From CAYVZU01 sp964455935 (GTDB lineage Bacteria; Fibrobacterota; CAYVZU01): a DNA stretch of 33,402 nt. Both the position numbers and the translations under genes were made by a program. This document shows, piece by piece, positions 1-8,287 of this stretch; the first letter of the stretch is position 1; each line of letters starts with the position of its first letter. The notes beneath the pieces are model-generated. The model had not been told where the DNA came from. It saw nothing but the letters and a program-made list of their open reading frames with translations, and did not search any database. The DNA is taken from contig CAYVZU010000029.1 in assembly GCA_964455935.1 (NCBI GenBank), forward strand, positions 1 to 33,402. Reading direction: 5' to 3'.

Positions 1-565
1 CCGGATCGTTAAATGGAATCGAGAGAGTGCATTGGGCCAAGCCATTGGGTATGCCGGCGGAACTCGCGCTGGGCAAACCGGCCACACCGGAACCTGCGCG
101 AACCAGCATGCTGTCCGAATGGCCATGATAGCAGCCGTCGAATTTCAGGATCTTTTCTTTCCCGGTGAAGCCCCGCGCAAGGCGAATGGCCGTCATCACC
201 GCTTCGGTCCCTGAGGAGACAAAGCGAACCCGCTCGATTGAAGGCATGCATTGCCGAACCCGTCTTGCCAACTGGGTTTCGCCAATCGTCGGCATGCCAA
301 AGGACATGCCCTTGCGAATGGCCTTTGCAGTCGCGGCTACGACATCCGGATGGGCATGTCCCAAAATCAACGGTCCCCACGACAGACAGAAGTCCAGATA
401 GCTTTTGCCATCCTCGCCAAAGAGGAATTTCCCTTTGCCGCGCGAAGCGAAGACCGGGTCGATTCCCAATCCGGCAAAGGCTCGCACAGGAGAGTTTACG
501 CCCCCTGCGATGAGGCCTTTGGCCTGCGAAAACAGCGAACCTTTCGATTTGGCTATGTGTCGCAT
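1..565 (-). CDS. hemL: Glutamate-1-semialdehyde 2,1-aminomutase (partial, C-terminus beyond window)
   Basis: HemL is a PLP enzyme that converts glutamate-1-semialdehyde into 5-aminolevulinate, the last step of the C5 route that begins with HemA. The first 188 codons are visible out of about 425 usual for the family; the PLP lysine lies outside the window. The N-terminus has the family motif GGVNSPVRAF (residues 21-30), the cofactor-phosphate stretch SSGTEAVMTAIRLAR (about 117-131) and CYHGHSD (about 145-151). The ATG at 565 overlaps the end of hemB by 13 bases and is preceded by a GGAAAGG ribosome site. It completes the set needed to make tetrapyrrole precursors for siroheme in this operon. 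Identification is firm. Confidence 0.93.
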   Translation of the reverse strand, partial: MRHIAKSKGSLFSQAKGLIAGGVNSPVRAFAGLGIDPVFASRGKGKFLFGEDGKSYLDFCLSWGPLILGHAHPDVVAATAKAIRKGMSFGMPTIGETQLARRVRQCMPSIERVRFVSSGTEAVMTAIRLARGFTGKEKILKFDGCYHGHSDSMLVRAGSGVAGLPSASSAGIPNGLAQCTLSIPFNDP

Positions 566-1515
566 CGCCGCTGCCTTTCCGCGATCGCTGCAAGAAGATC
601 GGGAGCGAAATAGGAAATGATCCGGTTTGCGCCGGCCCGCTTTATTGAAAGAACAGTTTCCTCTACGATTTCCGGACGCGCCCATTTTCGTTGCACCGCA
701 TTCCGCAGCATTGCGTATTCGCCCGAAACATTGTACCCCACAATTTCGCAGGAGAAGCGCTGCCGCGCCTTGGCAATGATATCAAGATAGCTAAGCGCCG
801 GTTTGACGATGACCGACTGCGCGCCCTCGTCCAGGTCCGCTTCGATCTCCTGCATGGCTTCCGCGCTGTTGGCCGGGTCCATCTGATACGTTTTTCGGTC
901 TCCGCGCTGCGGTGCGCAGGAAGCAGCGTCACGGAAAGGCCCATAGTAGTTCGAAGCGTACTTGGCGGCATAGGACATGATTCGGGTGTTGCGAAATCCC
1001 TCGCGACTCAGTGCTTTTCGTATGAAATGCACCCGGCCGTCCATCATGTCCGAAGGCGCCACTGTGTGCGCGCCCGCTCGGGCATGGCTTAGGGCGATCT
1101 TGGCCAGAATTGCGCATGTGGCATCATTGTTTCCAATGTGGCAGTGCCCATCCCTGGTAAACGAGCAGAGGCAAACATCCGTGATAATTTCCAAATCGGG
1201 AAACTCTTTTCGAAACAGCGGAATTGCTCTTTGAACAATGCCCGTGTTTGACCAGGCTTGTTGGATTCCTTTCCGGGCCGGTATGCCGAAAAGAAGTACG
1301 GCCCGAAGTCCCAGCTTGACCTGAGCGTGCAATTCGCCAATGGCCCTGTCGGCGGATAATCGATATACGCCGGGCATGGTCTTGATTTCCTGGCGCACGT
1401 TTCGGCCTGCTACGAGGAACAGGGGCCAGATGAAATCCTCCAAACCCAGGGACGTCTCGCGATAGCGAAGTCTGGCCGCTTCGTCTTTCCTCCGGTGGCG
1501 AAATCGTTTGAACAT
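553..1515 (-). CDS. hemB: Porphobilinogen synthase (delta-aminolevulinic acid dehydratase)
   Basis: HemB condenses two 5-aminolevulinate molecules into porphobilinogen in the cytoplasm. The protein has 320 residues, normal for the family. The two Schiff-base lysines are visible: K185 in SYAAKYASNYYGPFRDA and K238 in VKPALSYLDII. The metal site is of the zinc three-cysteine kind, with C115, C117 and C125 in DVCLCSFTRDGHCH, so it should be a zinc-type rather than a magnesium-only enzyme. The start ATG shares one base with the stop of the upstream hemC-cobA-hemD gene (TGATG), which indicates translational coupling. Its product feeds the HemC part of that fusion. Unlike the three upstream siroheme-pathway proteins it shows no loss of domains. 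Confidence 0.96.
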   Translation of the reverse strand: MFKRFRHRRKDEAARLRYRETSLGLEDFIWPLFLVAGRNVRQEIKTMPGVYRLSADRAIGELHAQVKLGLRAVLLFGIPARKGIQQAWSNTGIVQRAIPLFRKEFPDLEIITDVCLCSFTRDGHCHIGNNDATCAILAKIALSHARAGAHTVAPSDMMDGRVHFIRKALSREGFRNTRIMSYAAKYASNYYGPFRDAASCAPQRGDRKTYQMDPANSAEAMQEIEADLDEGAQSVIVKPALSYLDIIAKARQRFSCEIVGYNVSGEYAMLRNAVQRKWARPEIVEETVLSIKRAGANRIISYFAPDLLAAIAERQRRCDT

Positions 1516-3440
1516 CAGTTCCCCTCCGGTGCGGAAGTCACCACCAAATCTTCCCGGGCACCATGTTCAAGGATTGCCAACCGTGTCTTGGGTCCAAGCA
1601 CGTACAGCACTTTGTTGCCGGGAATCGCCCCATAAATCGACATGAATGACTGCACGGTCGAAGGCGAAGTGAATGCAATGCCGCAGAAGGACGCCAGATC
1701 AAGGACGGGCTGGGGCCGATTCACGGTGCGATAGAGAACCAAGGAATGAACATTGGGGAGTTCATGAAGCCTGTTATTGGATCGATCGGAGCAGGGATAG
1801 AGAACCGATGCAAACCGGCTCTGCTCAATCAACCGGGTCAATGCGTCGGAATCGGGGCGGTCCGGCAGAAAGACATCCGATGCGTTCACGCCACCCAGCT
1901 CCCGGGCCGTGCCCGGCCCGATGACAAAAACCGGTTTGCCGGCCAAAGAGAAGCGACGGCGAAAAAGCCGAACCGCGACTTTGCTTGTGAAAACCACGGC
2001 ATCATAGGTATCGAAGTTGGCGGATTGGACCGCCATCTCCCGGGTCTCGATCAAGGGGTAGTACACGACTTCACCGGGAAAGCCAAAGCCAACTGGATCG
2101 ATACCCGTGTAGAGCACGCGCGGTTGCCTTCGAAAGCGATTGACCACAGGCCCGATTAGAATTGCTCCCGGCGCATCCGCTTCCATGCTGTCCAGCCTGT
2201 CCGCGGTGGTATGAATTCTTGTCTCGCAAGCTGAACCGGCATGGCTCACAATCGCGGCGGGGGTTGAGCCGGCCACTCCGGATTGCAGAAGGCGGTCTTT
2301 GAGCTCCTGTCGTTTTGTCATTCCCATCAGAAAGATTCGCGTCGTTTCCGAATCCTCGGACGCCATTGGTTCATGCGCCGAAGCAATGGAGACCGACCGA
2401 TTCACTCCGCGCATCGTGAGGGGGATCTGCAGGGATGCGGCACTGGCCTGAACCGAGGAGATCCCCGGAATCACCTCGACCGTAACCAATCGTTGCCGCA
2501 GATATTCCATTTCCTCTCCGGCTCGCGAGAGAATCAGCGGATCGCCGCCCTTCAGCCGCACGGTCATTCTTCCCTGGATCGCAGACAGATACAGCATCTC
2601 ATTGATTTCGTCCTGGGTTTTCGAATGATGGTTTTTGCGCTTGCCCACGAAGACCTTCTCCCCTGGAAAGCCGTCGAGAAACCCCGGTTCAATCAGCGCA
2701 TCATAAAAGATTATGTCGGCCTCCAGTAGAATTCGATGCGCTTTTCGCGTCAGGAGCTCGGGGTCCCCAGGGCCGGCCCCAACCAGCCACATGCGACCGT
2801 ATTTCCAGCGAATATCCAATTTGTGCGTCAGGGCCCTGATATCATTTCGATCCGACCGGGCCACAATCGCCAGATGCCCTTGCAGCGGATGCGTTTTGAA
2901 GGGAAGGACATTGGCCGAATCGGTGGGAAGCCCAAGCCGCTCCAAGGCACAAGTCGCTACAATCACGGCATCAACCTGGCCGGTTTTTATAAGGCCAATG
3001 CGTTCGTCGATATTACCCCGGATGCTGACAATCTCAATGTCGGGCCGACCTGCGAGCACCTGATTCTTTCGCGCCAGCGAGCTAGTCCCCACTCGGGCGC
3101 CGGCTGGCAAAGAATCCAGACCCTTGTTTTCCCGGCTGACCAGTGAGTCGGTCCGGGATTTTGGAGGCGTGAGGGCCATGACCTCAAGACCTTGGGCCGG
3201 CGGATACGGCAGGTCCTTGGCCGAATGGATGGCGAAGTCCGCTTCACCGGAGAGCAAAAGCCTGTCGATTTCATCTGTAAAGAGATTCGACTTCTCCGTT
3301 GCCCAAAGAGAGATTTCGCGATGCCGATCGCCATAGGTATCGGCGCCGATGTGTTCGTATTTCAGGTTCGGCCAATAGCGCGCCACCTCCTGGACCTGGG
3401 CCAATGCCAGCCGGCTCTTGCGCGATGCGATTCTTAGCAT
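1515..3440 (-). CDS. hemC-cobA-hemD: Trifunctional fusion: HemC (domains 1-2 only) - uroporphyrinogen-III methyltransferase (CobA) - uroporphyrinogen-III synthase (HemD)
   Basis: One 641-residue reading frame carries three enzymes that act in sequence from porphobilinogen to precorrin-2. Residues 1-210 match hydroxymethylbilane synthase: SRKSRLALAQV, HSAKDLPYPP with the catalytic Asp (D76), and VGTSSLARKNQ. Residues 217-436 are a SUMT/CobA methyltransferase with VGAGPGDPELL, RLKGGDP and VIPGISSVQA. Residues 440-641 are HemD-like, with VFTSKVAV and FTSPSTVQSF. HemC domain 3, which in known enzymes holds the cysteine that anchors the dipyrromethane cofactor (E. coli Cys242), is absent: the CobA domain begins where it should start. 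The first Arg of the SLRRQ cofactor motif is Ala123. The ATG at 3440 overlaps the hemA stop (ATGCTAA) and has a purine-rich GGGAGAGG upstream; a longer GTG start at 3467 is less likely. Whether the HemC part is active is uncertain. Confidence 0.9.
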   Translation of the reverse strand: MLRIASRKSRLALAQVQEVARYWPNLKYEHIGADTYGDRHREISLWATEKSNLFTDEIDRLLLSGEADFAIHSAKDLPYPPAQGLEVMALTPPKSRTDSLVSRENKGLDSLPAGARVGTSSLARKNQVLAGRPDIEIVSIRGNIDERIGLIKTGQVDAVIVATCALERLGLPTDSANVLPFKTHPLQGHLAIVARSDRNDIRALTHKLDIRWKYGRMWLVGAGPGDPELLTRKAHRILLEADIIFYDALIEPGFLDGFPGEKVFVGKRKNHHSKTQDEINEMLYLSAIQGRMTVRLKGGDPLILSRAGEEMEYLRQRLVTVEVIPGISSVQASAASLQIPLTMRGVNRSVSIASAHEPMASEDSETTRIFLMGMTKRQELKDRLLQSGVAGSTPAAIVSHAGSACETRIHTTADRLDSMEADAPGAILIGPVVNRFRRQPRVLYTGIDPVGFGFPGEVVYYPLIETREMAVQSANFDTYDAVVFTSKVAVRLFRRRFSLAGKPVFVIGPGTARELGGVNASDVFLPDRPDSDALTRLIEQSRFASVLYPCSDRSNNRLHELPNVHSLVLYRTVNRPQPVLDLASFCGIAFTSPSTVQSFMSIYGAIPGNKVLYVLGPKTRLAILEHGAREDLVVTSAPEGN

Positions 3441-4318
3441 GGGACTGCCGTCCTCTCCCAATGGCACTGAAAACGCTTCACCTCTTGCGCAATGATCCCT
3501 TCCGCCTTTTCCAGCTCGCCGGCACGCTTAGTTCTGTTCTGCTCCACAAAACCTTCCACGTGCTCCAGATTGAATAGCCGGACCTGCGGGAAGCGGCCGA
3601 TGCGCTCGTCAATATCCCGCGGTATGGCGAGGTCAATGATTACGCTCGGGTGCAACGGCGCAAAGTTACCAGGGGTAAGAATCGGCTGGGGCGACGACGT
3701 TGCCGAAACAATGATATCCGCTTTGGCCGCTTCCCGGGGAAGATCGATAAAGCGGAAGAAGTCGCAGCCAAGCCTCACGGCCATTTCGAGACCGCGCTCA
3801 TCCGTTCGATTCGTAAGAGCAATGCCGCCGCATCCGGTCCGTTTCAGCAATTCAATGATGCCGCGATTCATGGCATGGGCTCCCACGACGACCACCCGCT
3901 TACCCAAAAATTCCGGCACAGCATCCCGCAACAGGAGAAAAGCGGCCTGGCTGTATGAGACAGCGCCGTTCGAGATCAGTGTCTCGGCGCGCACCCGTTT
4001 CCCGGCGCGAAGAGCGCTTTGAAAAAGGCGATGGAGCCCCGACGAAATATGCCCTTCCAAAACCGCTTGCAAATAGCTTCGTTTCACCTGTCCAAGAACG
4101 GCCTTTTCTCCAAGCATAGCCGACTCAAGCCCCGCTGCCACCCGGAAAAGGTGCTCTGCCGTTTCGTTGGATGCCTCTCCGTCACCCTCGTACAACTCGA
4201 CCCTGTTGCAGGTGGCAACCAGCACGAAACTGCCCGTGCAGCGCGGCGCCGCACAACGCAAAGACCACTCCCGAACGGGCAAAGGCTGTCTGGAGTCAGT
4301 CCCACTTAGACGAATCAT
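3434..4318 (-). CDS. hemA: Glutamyl-tRNA reductase, minimal form without the C-terminal dimerisation domain
   Basis: HemA reduces glutamyl-tRNA(Glu) to glutamate-1-semialdehyde with NADPH and is the first step of the C5 pathway. The catalytic cysteine is in VATCNRVELYEG (C37). LGEKAVLGQVKRSY and an NADPH-binding stretch (VVVVGAHAMNRGIIELL, then TNRTDERG and DIIVSATSSPQPI) follow. The protein has 294 residues against about 415-420 for typical bacterial enzymes. The N-terminal catalytic domain is shortened, and the sequence ends just after the spinal-helix region (IIAQEVKRFQCH), so the helical dimerisation domain is missing. The ATG at 4318 lies 23 bases inside the sirC-like gene; a TTG at 4324 is an alternative start. 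Being in the siroheme part of a sulfur operon suggests a dedicated enzyme for siroheme rather than the general haem enzyme. Confidence 0.9.
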   Translation of the reverse strand: MIRLSGTDSRQPLPVREWSLRCAAPRCTGSFVLVATCNRVELYEGDGEASNETAEHLFRVAAGLESAMLGEKAVLGQVKRSYLQAVLEGHISSGLHRLFQSALRAGKRVRAETLISNGAVSYSQAAFLLLRDAVPEFLGKRVVVVGAHAMNRGIIELLKRTGCGGIALTNRTDERGLEMAVRLGCDFFRFIDLPREAAKADIIVSATSSPQPILTPGNFAPLHPSVIIDLAIPRDIDERIGRFPQVRLFNLEHVEGFVEQNRTKRAGELEKAEGIIAQEVKRFQCHWERTAVPC

Positions 4319-4775
4319 TCTCAATCAACTCCCGAATGCGATTGCGCCAAGCAACGGAAGCGCACACATTCTTTGCATTTGAGCTTATGGCAACGCTCAT
4401 ATTCCGGCGCTTGTAAATCGCGGGCGAAACGAAGTCACAGAATGCCGGGTCATCCGCCGTGCAGACAGGAATACCCAGCCTTCGCGCATCCAGAGCTATG
4501 CGGCGATTCAATTCCCTTTTGTCGGTACAGGCAAAAACCAAAACCGCGCCTGCCAGCAAAGACGGCGCATATTTCTGCTCCAGGCATTCGAGCCCCAAAT
4601 GCAGGATTTCCGGCAGAATCCGGGGAGCACAGATCCGGATATTCCCTGTATATTGAATAAGGGTCGAAAGTTTCTGCCAGGCTACCCGTCCGCCCCCAAC
4701 CATCGCAATTTTTCGGCTTCCAATATTCAGGCAGACCGGAAGGAAGACCCGGTCGGAATCACCGTCCGTTTTCAT
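4296..4775 (-). CDS. Precorrin-2 dehydrogenase (SirC/CysG N-terminal-like), short form
   Basis: This protein should oxidise precorrin-2 to sirohydrochlorin with NAD+. The Rossmann motif MVGGGRVAWQKL lies near residues 25-36, and the family block TADDPAFCDFVSPAIYKRRN, which holds the presumed catalytic Asp, sits near residues 105-125, followed by VAISSNAKN. It ends at residue 159, soon after the NAD domain; CysG and Met8-type proteins go on for about 45-60 residues into a helical dimerisation and active-site region, so this is a truncated form. No separate ferrochelatase is visible in the window, so iron insertion may be done by this protein or by a gene beyond the left edge. The ATG at 4775 overlaps the cysN stop in an ATGA, which fixes the start. 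Confidence 0.8.
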   Translation of the reverse strand: MKTDGDSDRVFLPVCLNIGSRKIAMVGGGRVAWQKLSTLIQYTGNIRICAPRILPEILHLGLECLEQKYAPSLLAGAVLVFACTDKRELNRRIALDARRLGIPVCTADDPAFCDFVSPAIYKRRNMSVAISSNAKNVCASVAWRNRIRELIENDSSKWD

Positions 4776-6559
4776 ATTGAATATTCCGGAATAATACGCT
4801 CGCGGCGCAAGCGCTCCACCACGCAATCCACCGCGGCTTCGCGATCATCACCGGGCTGGATTTCCAGGTCCGCTTTAAATTCAGGCAAGGCTTCCGGATT
4901 TCCCACGCGAACCAGCAGAAAGTCATTGGGCGCATTGAGCGATTTGAGGATTGCCAGATCGTACTTGTCCACCTCGCCGACAGCGGCGATGAAGATCTGT
5001 CCCGAATCGGTCATGATTCGCGCCAGTTCACCCAGTCGCCGTACCCCCTCTTCGCGGACCTCCAGCGGATCATAGACATCCGCATCCAACCCCCGCGACA
5101 GATTTTCCATTCCCAAATAGTATGTCAGGTAGTTTGCTTTGAAGAGTCGCGCTTCGAGTTGCCGGGCAATCCGGCCGCAGTCCTCACCCACGAACACAAC
5201 AAACCGGGGCCGGTGACCGAATCGTGTTTCGCGTTCCTCGGGAGTCACCAGTCCCCGCTGCCAAAGCATTTCTCGCTTGCGAACGTGATCGGTAAGCAGG
5301 GACTCTTCCCCGCTTACCGTCGAAAGAATCACGCCGCCCCCGGCGATTTCATAGTGGTCGATGATCACCAGACGTCCCGTGGCGGAGATCTCGGAAACAA
5401 GATCACCGGCAACCGGTTTCGTGGTTTCAAGAATGCACTCGGCAATGTCGTGACGATCGACTTGACGTTTATTGGCCACGGTGGTCAGCTCGGTCGCATC
5501 CAGGGTGGCGTTAACCTTCACCAGCCGGACCAGGCCGCGGGCCGTGGCCAGCTTGAATTTGTACTTTCGATCCATGACCATGGGCGAACGGCCCATCCAG
5601 AAAAGATTGACGCGAAAGCGCGATGCCGTCTGCGGAGCAGGCTCGTTCGCTTTGCACAGGATCTCGCCGGGCCGAACGTAAAGCTCATCTTTGAACGTAA
5701 ACCCAATGGCTTCGCCGCTGGAAGCAACGGCAAGCTGCGGTCGATGAAATGCTTCGATGCTTGCGAGGACGGTCGCCTTTTTCGAGGGATAGAAGACAAC
5801 CGGATCCCCCACGGTCACGGATCCGGATTCAATGGTCCCGGCAAACACTCTCCGATCATCGCCGGCTTCGGTGAATTTGTAAACATCCTGAACCGGGAAC
5901 CGGAAGGGCTTTTCGCGCGGATCCCGGCCTTTTACAAGGTCGTCCACCTGTTCCAGCACTGTTTTGCCTTTGTACCAAGGCATGGTCGGAGCGAAAGCCG
6001 AAAGGTTTTCGCCATGTCGAGCGCTCACCGGAATAAAGGCCAACGGCTTGACCTGAATGCATCCAAGGAATTCGCCATACTCCCTTACGATGGCGGCAAA
6101 GGCATGCTCGCGATATTCCACCAAATCCATTTTATTGACCAGCACCACAACCTGATCGACCCCGAGCATGGAAAGCAGATACCCGTGGCGCTTCGAATTC
6201 TCCTTGATTCCTTCATGAGCGTCGATCACCAGCATGGCGGCTTCCGCGCGGGCCGCGCCGCTGATCATATTTTTAAGAAACTCCACATGCCCCGGCGCAT
6301 CGATGATGATGTAGTCGCGCTTGGCCGTTTTAAAGAAGCAGCGTGCGGAATCGATGGTAATTCCCTGGGCTTGCTCGTCCTTAAGCGCATCAAGCAGGAA
6401 CGCGTACTCGAATGGTTTGGCATTTCGTTCGCAGGTGCGTTTGACTTGCTCCAGCTTCCCGTGCGGCAGCGCGCCGGTATCCGCCAGAAGGCGGCCTATG
6501 ACCGTGCTTTTTCCGTGGTCTACATGGCCGACCACCACAAGGCTCATTTGTTCGCGCAT
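4772..6559 (-). CDS. cysN: Sulfate adenylyltransferase GTPase subunit CysN with a degenerate APS-kinase domain
   Basis: CysN couples GTP hydrolysis to adenylyl transfer from ATP to sulfate by its partner CysD. The GTPase motifs are intact: GHVDHGKST (residues 11-19), DAPGH (87-91), NKMD (142-145) and SAR near 179, then EF-Tu-like beta-barrel domains to about residue 440. The last 150 residues align with the APS kinase found in CysNC fusions, for example LGELARIMTDSGQIFIAAV, but the ATP-binding P-loop is gone: GEDCGRIAR (458-466) stands where GxSGxGKST is expected. The domain therefore cannot bind ATP in the usual way. This fits the neighbouring CysH, which looks like an APS reductase and makes PAPS unnecessary. 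The ATG at 6559 shares one base with the cysD stop (TAATG). Confidence 0.95.
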   Translation of the reverse strand: MREQMSLVVVGHVDHGKSTVIGRLLADTGALPHGKLEQVKRTCERNAKPFEYAFLLDALKDEQAQGITIDSARCFFKTAKRDYIIIDAPGHVEFLKNMISGAARAEAAMLVIDAHEGIKENSKRHGYLLSMLGVDQVVVLVNKMDLVEYREHAFAAIVREYGEFLGCIQVKPLAFIPVSARHGENLSAFAPTMPWYKGKTVLEQVDDLVKGRDPREKPFRFPVQDVYKFTEAGDDRRVFAGTIESGSVTVGDPVVFYPSKKATVLASIEAFHRPQLAVASSGEAIGFTFKDELYVRPGEILCKANEPAPQTASRFRVNLFWMGRSPMVMDRKYKFKLATARGLVRLVKVNATLDATELTTVANKRQVDRHDIAECILETTKPVAGDLVSEISATGRLVIIDHYEIAGGGVILSTVSGEESLLTDHVRKREMLWQRGLVTPEERETRFGHRPRFVVFVGEDCGRIARQLEARLFKANYLTYYLGMENLSRGLDADVYDPLEVREEGVRRLGELARIMTDSGQIFIAAVGEVDKYDLAILKSLNAPNDFLLVRVGNPEALPEFKADLEIQPGDDREAAVDCVVERLRRERIIPEYSI

Positions 6560-7440
6560 TACATGTATCCTTCCCTGCGCAGCGTTTCGAGCCCGCCGCC
6601 GTCTTCTTTATCCTGCTCCCGTCCGGACCGTTCGGCAATGTGGGCGAATTGTCCGCTGCGCAGTTCCTCGATAATCGCAGAAATTGTGCGCGCATTGGAT
6701 TCCACCGGCTTGGTACAGGGCCAGCAGCCCAGCGACCGATACCGCTTGCCCTCGCCTTGGTTGAAGTAGAGCGAAACTACTGGGATCTGCTCACGGCCGA
6801 TGTATTCCCATACATTCAACTCGGTCCAATCCAGCAGCGGGTGGATTCGCACATGTGTTCCGGGCGCAAAATCGGTCTTAAACTGGTTCCACAGCTCCGG
6901 AGGCTGATCGCCCACATCCCATTCGTTTTCCCGGTCCCGCGGAGAGAAATACCTTTCCTTGGACCGGGACCCTTCTTCGTCGGCACGCACACCTGCAATT
7001 ACGCCCGTATAAGGCTCATGGTTGGCATCCTCCACGTATTTCTTCTGTTCATGATCCAGACGATAGCGAACCCATTCACCCGAAAGGGTATGTTTGAGTG
7101 CTTCACTCTTCAATAACCGGCAGCACGCAAGCCGATCGATTTTGCCATCGGGAAATGTCTGCTTTGCCTCCAAAGCCGAGGCGTTTTCGCCATAGATCAT
7201 ATTGAGATTCCATTCCAGGGCCAAGCGGTCGCGATACCGAATCATCTCCGGGATCTTGTAATGGGTATCGATGTGCACCAGCGGTAAGGGCACATGGCCG
7301 AAGAAGGCCTTGCGCGCCAGCCACAACAAAACGGTGCTGTCCTTGCCAATCGACCAGAGCATGCAGAGCTGCTTGAAATCGCGATAGGCCTCCCGGAGGA
7401 TGTGCACGCTCTTGGCCTCCAGACGATCTAAGTGGTCCAT
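6559..7440 (-). CDS. cysD: Sulfate adenylyltransferase small subunit
   Basis: CysD catalyses adenylation of sulfate by ATP to form adenosine 5'-phosphosulfate, in a complex with CysN. It belongs to the PP-loop ATP pyrophosphatase group: the loop is seen as CMLWSIGKDSTVLLWLARKA. Other family blocks are GVRADEEGSRSKERYFSPRD, HPLLDWTELNVWEYI and RSLGCWPCTKPVESNA. The chosen ATG at 7440 gives 293 residues, matching E. coli CysD in length and in its start (MDHLDRLEAKSVHIL), with GGAG seven bases upstream. The open frame extends upstream to 7545, but that stretch is low-complexity and includes a direct repeat, so it is not counted as coding. Confidence 0.96.
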   Translation of the reverse strand: MDHLDRLEAKSVHILREAYRDFKQLCMLWSIGKDSTVLLWLARKAFFGHVPLPLVHIDTHYKIPEMIRYRDRLALEWNLNMIYGENASALEAKQTFPDGKIDRLACCRLLKSEALKHTLSGEWVRYRLDHEQKKYVEDANHEPYTGVIAGVRADEEGSRSKERYFSPRDRENEWDVGDQPPELWNQFKTDFAPGTHVRIHPLLDWTELNVWEYIGREQIPVVSLYFNQGEGKRYRSLGCWPCTKPVESNARTISAIIEELRSGQFAHIAERSGREQDKEDGGGLETLRREGYM

Positions 7441-7533
7441 TTTAGTCTCCAAAATGCGGGGGATAATCGCCGTGGGTTCTTGGTTACCCCTCTTCCGCTT
7501 TCCGCCTTTCTTATTCTGATTTCTGTTTTCCGG

Positions 7534-7558
7534 CTCAAGACTCACAACTCAAGACTCA
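7534..7558. repeat. Short direct repeat between cysH and cysD
   Basis: Two identical 11-base copies of CTCAAGACTCA (7534-7544 and 7548-7558) are spaced by three bases, giving a 14-base period. They lie at the cysH stop inside the 108-bp gap to cysD, one of only two real gaps in the operon. The rest of the gap is pyrimidine-rich on the plus strand. No function can be assigned from the sequence. Confidence 0.6.
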
Positions 7559-8274
7559 TGACTTCTTCTATGCAGCCCGCATTCTTTGTGTTCCGGCGAT
7601 TCCCACCACCAGCGGCCCGCGCGAACATCCTCGCCCTCTTTGACGGCCCGTGTGCAGGGCCTGCATCCGATCGAGCGAAATCCCTGATCGTGAAGCTGAT
7701 TGTAAGGAACGCCGTTGGACCGCACATAGTCCCAGGTCTGTTGTTCACTCCAATCAAACAGGGGGCTAATTTTGAAAATCCCGTGCCGGGCATCCCACTC
7801 GATCACCTCGATCCTGTCGCGGGTGACTGATTGTTCCCGCCGCAAGCCGCAGATCCATGCATCCACGGTTCCCAAGACTCTCTTCAGCGGCCCTGTTTTC
7901 CTCACTTCACAGCACATCGTGCGTTTCTCTACGCTTTCATAAAAGAGATTAGGCCCGTTTTGCGACACCATCTCCTTCAATTCCCCCGCGTCCGGAGCAT
8001 ACACTTCGTAGGCAAGGCCATATCGCGCAACGGTCCGTTGCATAACGTCGTAAGTTTCCTGGAAAAGGCGCCCCGTATCAAGGGTGAATATCCTGGGCCG
8101 CGGATCCAAACCTGCCAGCATATGCGTGAGGACCTGATCTTCGACGCCGAAACTTGAGGCCAAAGCGGCCTTTTCAGCGCCAAACTGGCTTGCAGCCCAA
8201 GCCAAGATCCCTTCTGCGCCCTTGCCCTGAAGCTGATTCCAGTATTCTCTCAATCGTTCCTGATCTTCGCTCAT
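7549..8274 (-). CDS. cysH: Adenosine 5'-phosphosulfate (APS) reductase, 4Fe-4S type
   Basis: This enzyme reduces APS to sulfite and AMP, using thioredoxin-like electron donors. The 241-residue protein has the four-cysteine pattern of APS reductases that bind a [4Fe-4S] cluster: CC at 121-122 (RTMCCEVRKT) and CxxC at 204-207 (SIGCRPCTRA). The C-terminal redox cysteine is C232 in ESPEHKECGLH. Other family blocks are LASSFGVEDQVLTHM, CGLRREQSVTR and WWWESPEHKE. PAPS-type CysH proteins of enterobacteria lack these cluster cysteines. It matches the dead APS-kinase domain of CysN: PAPS need not be made. The ATG at 8274 is preceded by AGAGG; the 48-base longer frame has no such site. Confidence 0.95.
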   Translation of the reverse strand: MSEDQERLREYWNQLQGKGAEGILAWAASQFGAEKAALASSFGVEDQVLTHMLAGLDPRPRIFTLDTGRLFQETYDVMQRTVARYGLAYEVYAPDAGELKEMVSQNGPNLFYESVEKRTMCCEVRKTGPLKRVLGTVDAWICGLRREQSVTRDRIEVIEWDARHGIFKISPLFDWSEQQTWDYVRSNGVPYNQLHDQGFRSIGCRPCTRAVKEGEDVRAGRWWWESPEHKECGLHRRSHES

Positions 8275-8287
8275 TTTTACCTCTGTC

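Noticed and set aside
9..593. 194-codon minus-strand open frame at the window start
   Set aside because: It is out of frame with hemL, whose translation in the neighbouring frame gives clear family motifs.
5159..6769. 536-codon plus-strand open frame opposite cysN and cysD
   Set aside because: No family motif is visible, and it lies antisense to two strongly conserved genes. Long antisense frames are expected in GC-rich coding DNA.
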